Below are positions 8,065-15,674 of a stretch of DNA of 64,000 nucleotides, one piece after another. The DNA lies in NCBI GenBank assembly GCA_045634305.1, contig JAZQZZ010000049.1:152011-216010 (forward strand), read 5' to 3'. This DNA comes from HGM04593 sp045634305. GTDB taxonomy: Bacteria; Bacteroidota; Bacteroidia; Bacteroidales; Bacteroidaceae. The notes beneath the pieces were generated by a model. The model ran no database searches. It had not been told where the DNA came from and worked only from the letters and a program-made list of their open reading frames with translations. Position 1 is the first letter of the stretch. Each line of letters opens with the position of its first letter. Position numbers and translations under genes: made by a program.

Positions 8065-9128
8065 AATTTGAGAAGATAGATATATTCGATACAATAGCCC
8101 AGCCTCTTATAGTTGCCGGGCCTTGCAGTGCCGAAAGTGAGGAACAGGTGATGCAGGTGGCGGCTGAGCTCGCAAAACGCGGCGTTAAGATATTTCGCGC
8201 CGGTATATGGAAACCGCGTACACGGCCCGGTTGTTTCGAGGGTGTAGGCAAGGAGGGGTTACCGTGGCTCGCAAGAGTGAAACGTGAACTGGGTATGCGC
8301 ATTACAACAGAGGTGGCAACAGCCGAGCATGTCGAGCAGGCACTTGGTGCCGGTGTAGATATCCTTTGGATTGGTGCCCGCACGACGGCCAATCCTTTCG
8401 CCGTGCAGGATATTGCCGACGCTTTGCGAGGCTGTGATGTTCCTGTTCTTGTGAAGAATCCCGTAAATCCCGATATCGAGTTGTGGATTGGTGCAATGGA
8501 GCGTTTGAACAATGCCGGCATTACACGTCTGGGGGCAATACATCGTGGATTTTCGTCCTATGGCGAGAAGTGCTTCCGCAATGCTCCTCAGTGGCAGTTG
8601 CCCATTGAGTTGCGCAGGCGTTTTCCCGACTTGCCGCTATTATGCGATCCGAGCCATATAGCAGGCAAACGCGAACTGATACTCTCGCTCTCGCAGCAGG
8701 CTATGGATTTGAATTTCGATGGTCTGATGATTGAAACACACTGCACCCCCTATTGTGCCATGAGCGATGCACGTCAGCAGGTTACTCCCGATGAACTTAT
8801 GACAATACTCGGTAAACTTGTGCACCGTGTGGCTGTTGCCGACAGTGTCGATTTCCAGTCATATCGTGAACATATCGATGAAATAGACCACGAACTCATG
8901 AGGCTTCTGTCAAGGCGTATGGAGATTGCCCGGGAGATAGGTGTGCTCAAACGTGAGAATGGTATGATGGTATTCCAACCTCTACGTTACAACGAGATAA
9001 TGGAACGTTACGTCAAGTTCTGCGCCGATGGCAAGATTGAGGTCGATGCAGTGCGTGAGATTTTTGAAATAATCCACTCCGAGAGTATCCGTCAGCAGCT
9101 CACTGTGATGAATGGTAATGAGGTTTGA
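8061..9128 (+). CDS. Bifunctional DAHP synthase / chorismate mutase type II
   Basis: The 355-residue product joins an AroG-like/KDSA-type DAHP synthase (about 1-265; IVAGPCSAES at 18-27, KPRTRPGCFEG, CDPSHIAGKR) to a chorismate mutase AroQ domain (about 270-345; IDEIDHELMRLLSRRMEIA). It would make DAHP at the entry of the shikimate pathway and convert chorismate to prephenate, with the mutase domain possibly serving feedback control. The fusion is common in Bacteroidetes, usually beside pheA and tyrA. Here it is instead inside an unrelated operon, joined to tatD by a 4-bp ATGA overlap. Confidence 0.94.
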   Translation: MKFEKIDIFDTIAQPLIVAGPCSAESEEQVMQVAAELAKRGVKIFRAGIWKPRTRPGCFEGVGKEGLPWLARVKRELGMRITTEVATAEHVEQALGAGVDILWIGARTTANPFAVQDIADALRGCDVPVLVKNPVNPDIELWIGAMERLNNAGITRLGAIHRGFSSYGEKCFRNAPQWQLPIELRRRFPDLPLLCDPSHIAGKRELILSLSQQAMDLNFDGLMIETHCTPYCAMSDARQQVTPDELMTILGKLVHRVAVADSVDFQSYREHIDEIDHELMRLLSRRMEIAREIGVLKRENGMMVFQPLRYNEIMERYVKFCADGKIEVDAVREIFEIIHSESIRQQLTVMNGNEV

Positions 9129-9130
9129 GA

Positions 9131-10258
9131 ATGAAGCTGTTTCTCATAAAAATATTCGCTTGCATATCTATCGTTGTGTTTCTGCTCTCTTGTGGAGGCG
9201 CAAAAGAACAATTTGCACCGCTTGATGGTGACGTGGTTCCGATGCAGTACTCTTCCTTGCTTTCCATTGTGGATTGTGACGGTTATACAGTGGTGGATGT
9301 TTCCGATCCGTGGGGCGGTGAGAGATTGCAGCGCTATGTTCTCGTACCATCGGAGGCCGAACTGCCCGAGGTGCTGCCGGCAGGTACTTTGTTGCGTACT
9401 CCGCTTGATGATGTAATCCTCTTTTCGGGTGTCCATGCCGGCCTGCTCAGTGAACTCGGCGTGGCAAAGAATATAAAAGGAGTTTGTGATGCGCAATATA
9501 TCTATTGCGATGCTGTTGCCGATGGACTTTCCACAGGTGCTGTTGTCAACTGCGGCAGCTCACTGAATGTTGATGCAGAGGCCATCATGCAGGTGTCGCC
9601 CGATGCTGTGTTTGTGCTGCCTTATGAAAACGGCGGCTTCGGTAAGCTCGAAAATCTTGGTTTCCCCCTCGTGCTTTGTGCTGATTATATGGAATCCTCT
9701 CCACTTGGCTGTGCCGAGTGGATGCGTTTCTATGGCCGTCTGTTCGGCCTTGGTGCCCGGAGTGATTCGCTTTTTTCGGTAGTATGCTGTGAATACGGGG
9801 CTTTGAGTGGCGCTGCAAAGGGTGTTGGGCATCGTCCTGCTCTCATGTGTGAACTGAGGAGCAGTTCGGCTTGGTATGTGCCTTGCGGTGAGAGTACAAT
9901 GGGACGCATGTATGCCGACGCCGGTGCCGATTATCTCTTTTCTGCCTGTGAGGGCAGTGGCTCCGTTCCGCTCTCGTATGAGGTTGTGCTCGACAAGGCT
10001 GCCGATGCCGACATTTGGCTGCTGAAGTATAATTCGGCAGTTGACAGGACATATGAATCCCTGCTCGCCGATTTTGCCGGTTATTCGCATTTCAGACCAT
10101 TTGTACAACGTAACATATATGCCTGCAATACTCGCTACAGACACCTTTTCGAAGAGACGGCCTTTCACCCGGAGCGGCTGTTGAGGGAACTGGTTGCAAT
10201 TTTCCATCCGGGACTGTTGACTGATTATACATTGCAATATTATGAGAAAATGCGTTGA
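9131..10258 (+). CDS. ABC transporter periplasmic-binding lipoprotein (iron complex/cobalamin type)
   Basis: The product (375 residues) is a predicted lipoprotein with a hydrophobic N-terminus ending in the lipobox LLSC (Cys about 19). It resembles BtuF/FepB-type class III binding proteins: two lobes are suggested by TPLDDVILFSGVHAGLLSELG and by PDAVFVLPYENGGF, followed by the late segment HPERLLRELVAIFHPG typical of the family. I chose the ATG at 9131; a TTG two codons upstream is also possible. Substrate is probably a corrinoid or ferric chelate but cannot be assigned. It overlaps the permease gene by 17 bp. Confidence 0.87.
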   Translation: MKLFLIKIFACISIVVFLLSCGGAKEQFAPLDGDVVPMQYSSLLSIVDCDGYTVVDVSDPWGGERLQRYVLVPSEAELPEVLPAGTLLRTPLDDVILFSGVHAGLLSELGVAKNIKGVCDAQYIYCDAVADGLSTGAVVNCGSSLNVDAEAIMQVSPDAVFVLPYENGGFGKLENLGFPLVLCADYMESSPLGCAEWMRFYGRLFGLGARSDSLFSVVCCEYGALSGAAKGVGHRPALMCELRSSSAWYVPCGESTMGRMYADAGADYLFSACEGSGSVPLSYEVVLDKAADADIWLLKYNSAVDRTYESLLADFAGYSHFRPFVQRNIYACNTRYRHLFEETAFHPERLLRELVAIFHPGLLTDYTLQYYEKMR

Positions 10259-11264
10259 CAAAGGATGTGTGGCCTATGCTTTTGCAAGCTTGTTGTTACT
10301 GTTGCTTTTTGCTGCCAATCTATTCTATGGCAGCATTGATATCCCATGCAAAGAGGTTTTGTCGATAATTACAGGCGGTGAGTGTCAGCGCGAAGTGTGG
10401 CGTGTGGTGGTGCTCGAAACGCGTTTGCCGCAGGCTCTGACAGCTTTGTTGGCCGGTGCTTCGATATCTGTTGCCGGTCTGCTTTTGCAGACGCTTTTCC
10501 GTAATCCGCTTGCGGGGCCTGAGGTCCTTGGAGTGAACAGTGGTGCCGGGCTTGGCGTGGCGCTTGTGATGCTGCTTGTGGGTGGAGTGTCTGCATTAGG
10601 TTTTGGCGGTTATCTTGCAGTGCTTGGTGGTGCCTTTGCCGGTGCCCTGCTGGTTATTATGATAATATTGCTGCTTGCCACGCTGCTGCGCAACAATATG
10701 TTCCTGTTGATTGCCGGTGTAGCTGTCAGCTACATGACCTCATCGGCAATAACACTGCTCAACTACTTCTCTACTGCCGAAGGGGTACACTCGTATATGG
10801 TTTGGGGAATGGGCTCTTTCGGTGGCGTGACAATGCTGCAGATGCCTTTTTTTTCCTCGGTTGCGCTTCTCTTGTTGATGGCGTCACTTGCTATGGCAAA
10901 ACCATTGAATGCCTTGCTTCTTGGCGATGCCTATGCCATGAATCTTGGTGTAAAAGTCAAGGTGGTACGTGCTATGGCATTGTCCGTCGCAGGCCTTTTG
11001 ACTGCCATTGTGACGGCGTTCTGCGGCCCTGTTTCATTCATTGGTCTTGCTGTGCCGCATATAGCCCGCATTTCAATGCACAGCAACAACCATCGCCACC
11101 TCGTACCGTCAACCATAATACTCGGTGGTGCTGTGGCTCTTTTGTGTAATATCGTTTGTCAATTACCTGGTGGAAGCGGTCTTTTGCCATTGGGTGCAAT
11201 AACGCCTCTCATTGGTGCTCCTGTAATAATTTACGTGGTAATGAAGAACAAGGGATTGAATTAG
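10242..11264 (+). CDS. FecCD-family ABC transporter permease
   Basis: The product (340 residues) is a BtuC/FecC-type inner-membrane permease. Many hydrophobic helices are visible, and the signatures RLPQALTALLAGASISVAG, FRNPLAGPEVLGVNSGAG and the coupling-loop region GPVSFIGLAVPHIAR (about 265-279) fit the family. It is paired with the binding lipoprotein upstream. No ATPase gene follows: after 11264 comes the ilv promoter, so the transporter must use an ATPase encoded elsewhere. No clear terminator is seen after the gene. Confidence 0.93.
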   Translation: MRKCVDKGCVAYAFASLLLLLLFAANLFYGSIDIPCKEVLSIITGGECQREVWRVVVLETRLPQALTALLAGASISVAGLLLQTLFRNPLAGPEVLGVNSGAGLGVALVMLLVGGVSALGFGGYLAVLGGAFAGALLVIMIILLLATLLRNNMFLLIAGVAVSYMTSSAITLLNYFSTAEGVHSYMVWGMGSFGGVTMLQMPFFSSVALLLLMASLAMAKPLNALLLGDAYAMNLGVKVKVVRAMALSVAGLLTAIVTAFCGPVSFIGLAVPHIARISMHSNNHRHLVPSTIILGGAVALLCNIVCQLPGGSGLLPLGAITPLIGAPVIIYVVMKNKGLN

Positions 11265-11315
11265 CATGTAGATAATTTATAACCGGAAACAGGATGCAAA
11301 AATTCCATTCTACTT

Positions 11316-11346
11316 TTGTATAAACTGAAAAAATAGACTAATTTTG
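11316..11346 (+). promoter_or_regulatory. Consensus Bacteroidetes promoter of the ilv operon
   Basis: TTG at 11316-11318 and TAATTTTG at 11339-11346 are separated by 20 bp, matching TTG-N19-21-TAnnTTTG. Transcription would start near 11353, giving a leader of about 107 nt before ilvD. Confidence 0.8.
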
Positions 11347-11359
11347 CAATTGGTTTTGA

Positions 11360-11398
11360 ATGTGTTCGGTTGTTGTTGAGGACAATGACATTCAGTGA
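11360..11398 (+). CDS. Candidate ilv leader peptide (12 codons, Val-Val-Val)
   Basis: A short ORF, MCSVVVEDNDIQ, begins about 7 nt after the predicted transcription start and contains three consecutive Val codons and one Ile codon, both end products of the pathway encoded downstream. Its ends pair with each other: TGAATGT (11357-11363) with ACATTCA (11388-11394). A terminator-like hairpin follows at 11421-11441. This is the expected layout of ribosome-mediated attenuation. Translation is not proved, and such short ORFs can occur by chance. Confidence 0.45.
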   Translation: MCSVVVEDNDIQ

Positions 11399-11420
11399 CT
11401 TCCGAAACGCTCCTTTCTCT

Positions 11421-11441
11421 ACACCGGGAAGGGTGTTTTTT
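11421..11441 (+). terminator. Candidate attenuator hairpin in the ilvD leader
   Basis: ACACC (11421-11425) pairs with GGTGT (11432-11436) across GGGAAG, and six T residues follow at 11436-11441, 19 bp before the ilvD ATG. The stem is short, so strength is modest. Its place between leader peptide and first structural gene suggests regulated termination. I could not identify a convincing antiterminator pairing; CTTCC at 11399-11403 can pair with GGAAG of the loop. Confidence 0.5.
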
Positions 11442-11459
11442 GTTATTAAATCAAGTAAT

Positions 11460-13262
11460 ATGAAAATAAAATTGAGAAGTTCCCAATGTACCGAAGGTCG
11501 TCGTATGGCCGGTGCACGTGCACTTTGGATTGCCAATGGTATGAAGCGCGAAATGTTCGGCAAACCAATCATTGCCATTGCCAACTCTTTTACACAACTG
11601 GTCCCCGGCCACACCCATCTGCATGAGGCCGGGCAGATTGTAAAGGCCGAGATCGAGAAACTCGGTTGCTATGCTGCCGAATTCAATACAATTGCCATTG
11701 ATGACGGTATTGCAATGGGACATGACGGAATGCTCTACTCATTGCCGTCACGTGATATCATTGCCGACAGTGTGGAGTATATGTGCAATGCCCATAAGGT
11801 GGATGCGCTTGTGTGCATCTCCAACTGCGACAAGATTACTCCGGGAATGCTCATGGCTGCGATGCGCTTGAATATCCCCACAATCTTTGTATCGGGCGGT
11901 CCAATGGAAAATGGTACCTGGAAAAACGAGAACCTCGACCTTGTAATCGCAATGGTAAAGGCTGCCGACAACAGTGTGGGTGATGATGAACTTGCCGAGA
12001 TTGAAAAACGTTCATGTCCCGGTTGCGGTAGCTGCTCAGGTATGTTCACTGCCAACTCAATGAATTCGCTCACTGAGGCCATAGGTCTATCGTTGCCCGG
12101 TAACGGAACAATTCTTGCAACTCATGCCAATCGCGTGCAGCTGCTCAAGGATGCAGCAAGGCAGATTGTTACCAATGCGATGAAATATTATGGCGAAGGT
12201 GACGATAGTGTTCTCCCACGTAGTATTGCTACACGTGCAGCCTTCATCAATGCCATGACATTGGATATTGCAATGGGTGGCTCAACCAATACCATCCTTC
12301 ATCTTCTGGCAGTTGCCGGCGAGGCCGGTGTTGATTTTACAATGAACGATATCGATGCCTTGAGCCGTCGTGTCCCTTGCCTTTGCAAGCTTGCCCCCAA
12401 CAGTGCAAAATTCTCAATGCAGGATTGCGGCCGTGCCGGTGGTATAATAGGAATCCTTGGCGAACTTGCAAAGGGTGGTCTGTTGGATACCACAGCAGTG
12501 CGCGTGAACGGCGTTACACTCGGTGAGGATATAGCCCGCTACTGCATTACTGGCGGCAGCATTGACAGCGAGGCCAAACGCATCTACAGTACTGCGCCTG
12601 CAAATGTATTCTGCAACACAATGGGTGCACAGGAGTGTACCTACGAGACACTTGACACCGACAGGGAGAACGGTTGCATCCGCTCACTCGAGAATGCATA
12701 TACCCGTGATGGCGGTCTTGCAATCCTTTTCGGCAACATCGCATCCAACGGTTGTGTGGTAAAGACTGCCGGTGTCGATGAGAGCATATGGAAATTTACA
12801 GGCAAGGCAAAGGTATTCGATTCGCAGGAGGCAGCCGTGGATGGAATCCTCGGTGGTGCCGTCCAGGCTGGCGACGTGGTTGTCATTGTATACGAGGGAC
12901 CAAAGGGCGGACCGGGTATGCAGGAGATGCTCTATCCCACATCCTACATCAAGTCTCGTCATCTTGGCAAAGAGTGTGCGCTCATCACCGACGGCCGTTT
13001 CAGTGGCGGTACATCGGGTCTGAGCATCGGTCACATCTCGCCCGAGGCAGCGGCCGGTGGAAACATCGGCAAGTTGCGCGACGGCGATATCATCGACATT
13101 GACATACCGGCACGCAGCATCAATGTAAGACTCTCCGATGAGGAACTCGCGGCCCGTACAATGTTCCCGCTTACACGTGACCGTGTCATCTCAAAGAGTC
13201 TCAAGGCCTATGCTTCAATGGTGAGCTCGGCCGACAAGGGCGGTATAAGAATAATAGAATAA
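11460..13262 (+). CDS. ilvD: Dihydroxy-acid dehydratase
   Basis: The product (600 residues) dehydrates dihydroxy acids to the keto acid precursors of Ile and Val. Iron-sulfur ligands are visible: NCDK with Cys at about 123 and SCPGCGSCSGMF at 185-195. GGSTNT and the C-terminal DGRFSGGTSGLSIGH motifs are family hallmarks. I chose the ATG at 11460; the frame is open upstream to 11370, but that part lies inside the leader and is not family sequence. It is the first gene of ilvD-ilvB-ilvH, 6 bp before ilvB. Confidence 0.97.
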   Translation: MKIKLRSSQCTEGRRMAGARALWIANGMKREMFGKPIIAIANSFTQLVPGHTHLHEAGQIVKAEIEKLGCYAAEFNTIAIDDGIAMGHDGMLYSLPSRDIIADSVEYMCNAHKVDALVCISNCDKITPGMLMAAMRLNIPTIFVSGGPMENGTWKNENLDLVIAMVKAADNSVGDDELAEIEKRSCPGCGSCSGMFTANSMNSLTEAIGLSLPGNGTILATHANRVQLLKDAARQIVTNAMKYYGEGDDSVLPRSIATRAAFINAMTLDIAMGGSTNTILHLLAVAGEAGVDFTMNDIDALSRRVPCLCKLAPNSAKFSMQDCGRAGGIIGILGELAKGGLLDTTAVRVNGVTLGEDIARYCITGGSIDSEAKRIYSTAPANVFCNTMGAQECTYETLDTDRENGCIRSLENAYTRDGGLAILFGNIASNGCVVKTAGVDESIWKFTGKAKVFDSQEAAVDGILGGAVQAGDVVVIVYEGPKGGPGMQEMLYPTSYIKSRHLGKECALITDGRFSGGTSGLSIGHISPEAAAGGNIGKLRDGDIIDIDIPARSINVRLSDEELAARTMFPLTRDRVISKSLKAYASMVSSADKGGIRIIE

Positions 13263-13268
13263 CAGTTT

Positions 13269-14963
13269 ATGAGCAAAGATATGATAACAGGCAGTGAGGC
13301 ACTTTTGCGCTCACTTATAAATGAGGGTGTCGACACCATTTTCGGTTATCCCGGAGGTTCAATCATGCCGGTGTTCGATGCCTTGTATGACTATCAGAAC
13401 AAATTCCGTAACGTGCTTGTACGCCACGAACAAGGTGCTGTGCATGCAGCACAGGGTTATGCCCGCAGTTCGGGCAGGGTTGGTGTCTGCATTGTTACAA
13501 GTGGTCCCGGTGCAACAAATACTTTGACTGGAATCAGTGACGCTATGCTCGACAGCACACCTGTGGTGGTGATTGCCGGCCAGGTAAGTTCGTCGGTGCT
13601 TGGTACCGATGCCTTTCAGGAGATTGATTTCGTGGGTATCACCCAACCAATCACAAAATGGAGCTATCAGGTGCGCCGTCCCGAGGATGTCGCTTGGGCA
13701 GTCGCTCGCGCCTTTTATATTGCAGGTACAGGCCGTCCCGGCCCTGTGGTACTCGACTTTACCAAGGACGCCCAGGTGTCTATGGTCGATTACCGTCCTG
13801 CGACAGTGGATAGCGTACGCAGCTATATCCCATATCCTACACCTTCGGAGAGTGCTATGGCCGAAGCTGTACGCCTCATCAATGAAGCCGAGCGTCCTTT
13901 CATGCTCGTTGGTCAGGGTGTTGAACTAGGCGAAGCTCACGAAGAGCTCAAGGCTTTTGTCGAGAAGAGCGGAATCCCCGTTGCACGTACATTGATGGGA
14001 CTCTCGGCTTTCCCCACCGACCATCCATTGTGCGTCGGAATGCTTGGAATGCACGGAAACTATGGCCCTAATGTCAATACCAATAAGTGCGACCTGCTCA
14101 TTGCCGTAGGTATGCGTTTCAGTGACCGTGTGACAGGTAAACTCTCAACATATGCAAAGCAGGCAAAGGTAATACACATAGACATTGACCATGCCGAAAT
14201 CAACAAGAACGTGAAGGCGGATGTTCCTATTGTGGGCGATTGCAAGGAGGTGCTTGCCGGATTTACGGCTCTTGTGCAGCCAAGGGAGCATGGCGAGTGG
14301 GTAAAGAGTTTTGCCGAGTACAATGCAATAGAGTACGACAAGGTCATTGACAAGGCGTTGAACCCGACAGAAGGCCCATTGCTTATGGGTGAGGTTGCAC
14401 GCAAAGTGAGTGAGGCGACTGCCAACAAGGCTATCCTTGTTACCGATGTCGGTCAGAACCAGATGATGTCGAGCCGTTATTTCAAGTTTACACAGCCCCA
14501 CAGCATCCTCACTTCGGGTGGTCTTGGAACTATGGGTTACGGCTTGCCCGCTGCAATAGGAGCAAAGATGGCAATGCCCGGGCGCACCGTCTGCCTCTTT
14601 ACCGGTGACGGCGGTTTCCAGATGAACATCCAGGAGCTTGGAACAATAATGGAGCAGCGTGTCGGCGTGAAGATGATTCTCCTCAACAACAACTATCTGG
14701 GTAATGTGCGCCAGTGGCAGGAGCTGTTCTTTGACCACCGCTATTCGTGGACCCCGATGCTAAACCCCGAATATTCGCTCATAGCACAGGGTTACGGCAT
14801 TCCCTCTCGCCTTGTCATTGAGCGTAGTGAACTCGATGCAGCCATCGAGGAGATGCTGTCGACCGACGGTCCGTTCCTTCTGCACGTGGCAGTCAAGGAA
14901 GAGGACAACGTGATGCCGATGACAGAGCCGGGTGCAACAATCAGTGACATGAGATTTGAATGA
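13269..14963 (+). CDS. ilvB: Acetolactate synthase large (catalytic) subunit
   Basis: The product (564 residues) is a thiamine-diphosphate enzyme making acetolactate or acetohydroxybutyrate. The catalytic glutamate is in RHEQGAVHAAQGYAR (Glu about 54). The FAD/central domain carries RTLMGLSAFPTDHP, and the TPP-binding motif GDGGFQMNIQEL starts near 446 and ends with NNNYLGNVRQWQ near 475. It sits 6 bp after ilvD and its stop is followed 7 bp later by the regulatory subunit start, so subunits are produced together. Confidence 0.97.
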   Translation: MSKDMITGSEALLRSLINEGVDTIFGYPGGSIMPVFDALYDYQNKFRNVLVRHEQGAVHAAQGYARSSGRVGVCIVTSGPGATNTLTGISDAMLDSTPVVVIAGQVSSSVLGTDAFQEIDFVGITQPITKWSYQVRRPEDVAWAVARAFYIAGTGRPGPVVLDFTKDAQVSMVDYRPATVDSVRSYIPYPTPSESAMAEAVRLINEAERPFMLVGQGVELGEAHEELKAFVEKSGIPVARTLMGLSAFPTDHPLCVGMLGMHGNYGPNVNTNKCDLLIAVGMRFSDRVTGKLSTYAKQAKVIHIDIDHAEINKNVKADVPIVGDCKEVLAGFTALVQPREHGEWVKSFAEYNAIEYDKVIDKALNPTEGPLLMGEVARKVSEATANKAILVTDVGQNQMMSSRYFKFTQPHSILTSGGLGTMGYGLPAAIGAKMAMPGRTVCLFTGDGGFQMNIQELGTIMEQRVGVKMILLNNNYLGNVRQWQELFFDHRYSWTPMLNPEYSLIAQGYGIPSRLVIERSELDAAIEEMLSTDGPFLLHVAVKEEDNVMPMTEPGATISDMRFE

Positions 14964-14970
14964 CAACATT

Positions 14971-15525
14971 ATGGAAAAGAAACTATTTACTATAATCATC
15001 TATACCGAGAATATTGCCGGTATGCTCAATCAGGTAACAGCCGAGTTTACCCGCCGAATGATGAACATCGACACCATCACGGCCTCATCTTCATCCATTG
15101 AAGGAGTACACCGTTATACCATCTCATTATGGGGCGAGGAGGATTCTGTGAACAAGGTTACAAAGCGCATTGAAAAGAAAGTCGACGTACTAAAGGCCGA
15201 TTATTACACCGACAAGGAAATCTTCTTCCAGGAGGTTGCGTTGTACAAACTCTCGACACCGAAAATCCTTGAGAACAGCGAGATCTCAAGAGTCATACGC
15301 CACAGCAACGCACGTGTAATGGAGGTCAATCCAAACTATACCGTAGTCGAAATCACCGGTTCAACCGATACCGTAGTGAACCTGTACAACGAATTCGTGT
15401 CATTGCAGTGTATGTTGCAGTTCGTCAAGTCGGGCCGTGTGGCTGTGCCACGTGCCCTACACGACAATCAGGCCGACCTGCTCTTCAACGAAGACTATAA
15501 ACGCAAGTCTGTCGGTGGCAAATAA
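14971..15525 (+). CDS. ilvH: Acetolactate synthase small (regulatory) subunit
   Basis: The product (184 residues) has an N-terminal ACT domain (FTIIIYTENIAGMLNQVTAEF, then NIDTITASSSSIEGVHRYTI) and a C-terminal ALS_ss domain (KLSTPKILENSE to FVKSGRVAVPR). It would confer valine feedback and stimulate the catalytic subunit. I chose the ATG at 14971; the in-frame TTG at 14956 lies inside ilvB. In many Bacteroidetes ilvC follows; here two hairpins end the operon and ilvC is not in the window. Confidence 0.95.
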   Translation: MEKKLFTIIIYTENIAGMLNQVTAEFTRRMMNIDTITASSSSIEGVHRYTISLWGEEDSVNKVTKRIEKKVDVLKADYYTDKEIFFQEVALYKLSTPKILENSEISRVIRHSNARVMEVNPNYTVVEITGSTDTVVNLYNEFVSLQCMLQFVKSGRVAVPRALHDNQADLLFNEDYKRKSVGGK

Positions 15526-15529
15526 GTGG

Positions 15530-15557
15530 CGAAAGAAGTTCTGTACAACTTCTTTCG
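15530..15557 (+). terminator. Terminator hairpin after ilvH
   Basis: An 11-bp perfect stem, CGAAAGAAGTT (15530-15540) with AACTTCTTTCG (15547-15557), lies 5 bp after the stop codon. Confidence 0.7.
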
Positions 15558-15573
15558 ATTTCATAAACTTATC

Positions 15574-15616
15574 AAATAGGGAAAATCCTCCTTTTTTGTA
15601 GGATTTTTCCCTATTT
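15574..15616. terminator. Second hairpin after ilvH
   Basis: AAATAGGGAAAATCCT (15574-15589) pairs with AGGATTTTTCCCTATTT (15600-15616), 16 bp with one bulged T, followed by a pyrimidine-rich run. Tandem with the preceding hairpin. Confidence 0.7.
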
Positions 15617-15674
15617 CTTCTTCTTTTCAGTGACTATTTTTGTATCAGAAAAAAAGAATCCAAAACATACGGCT

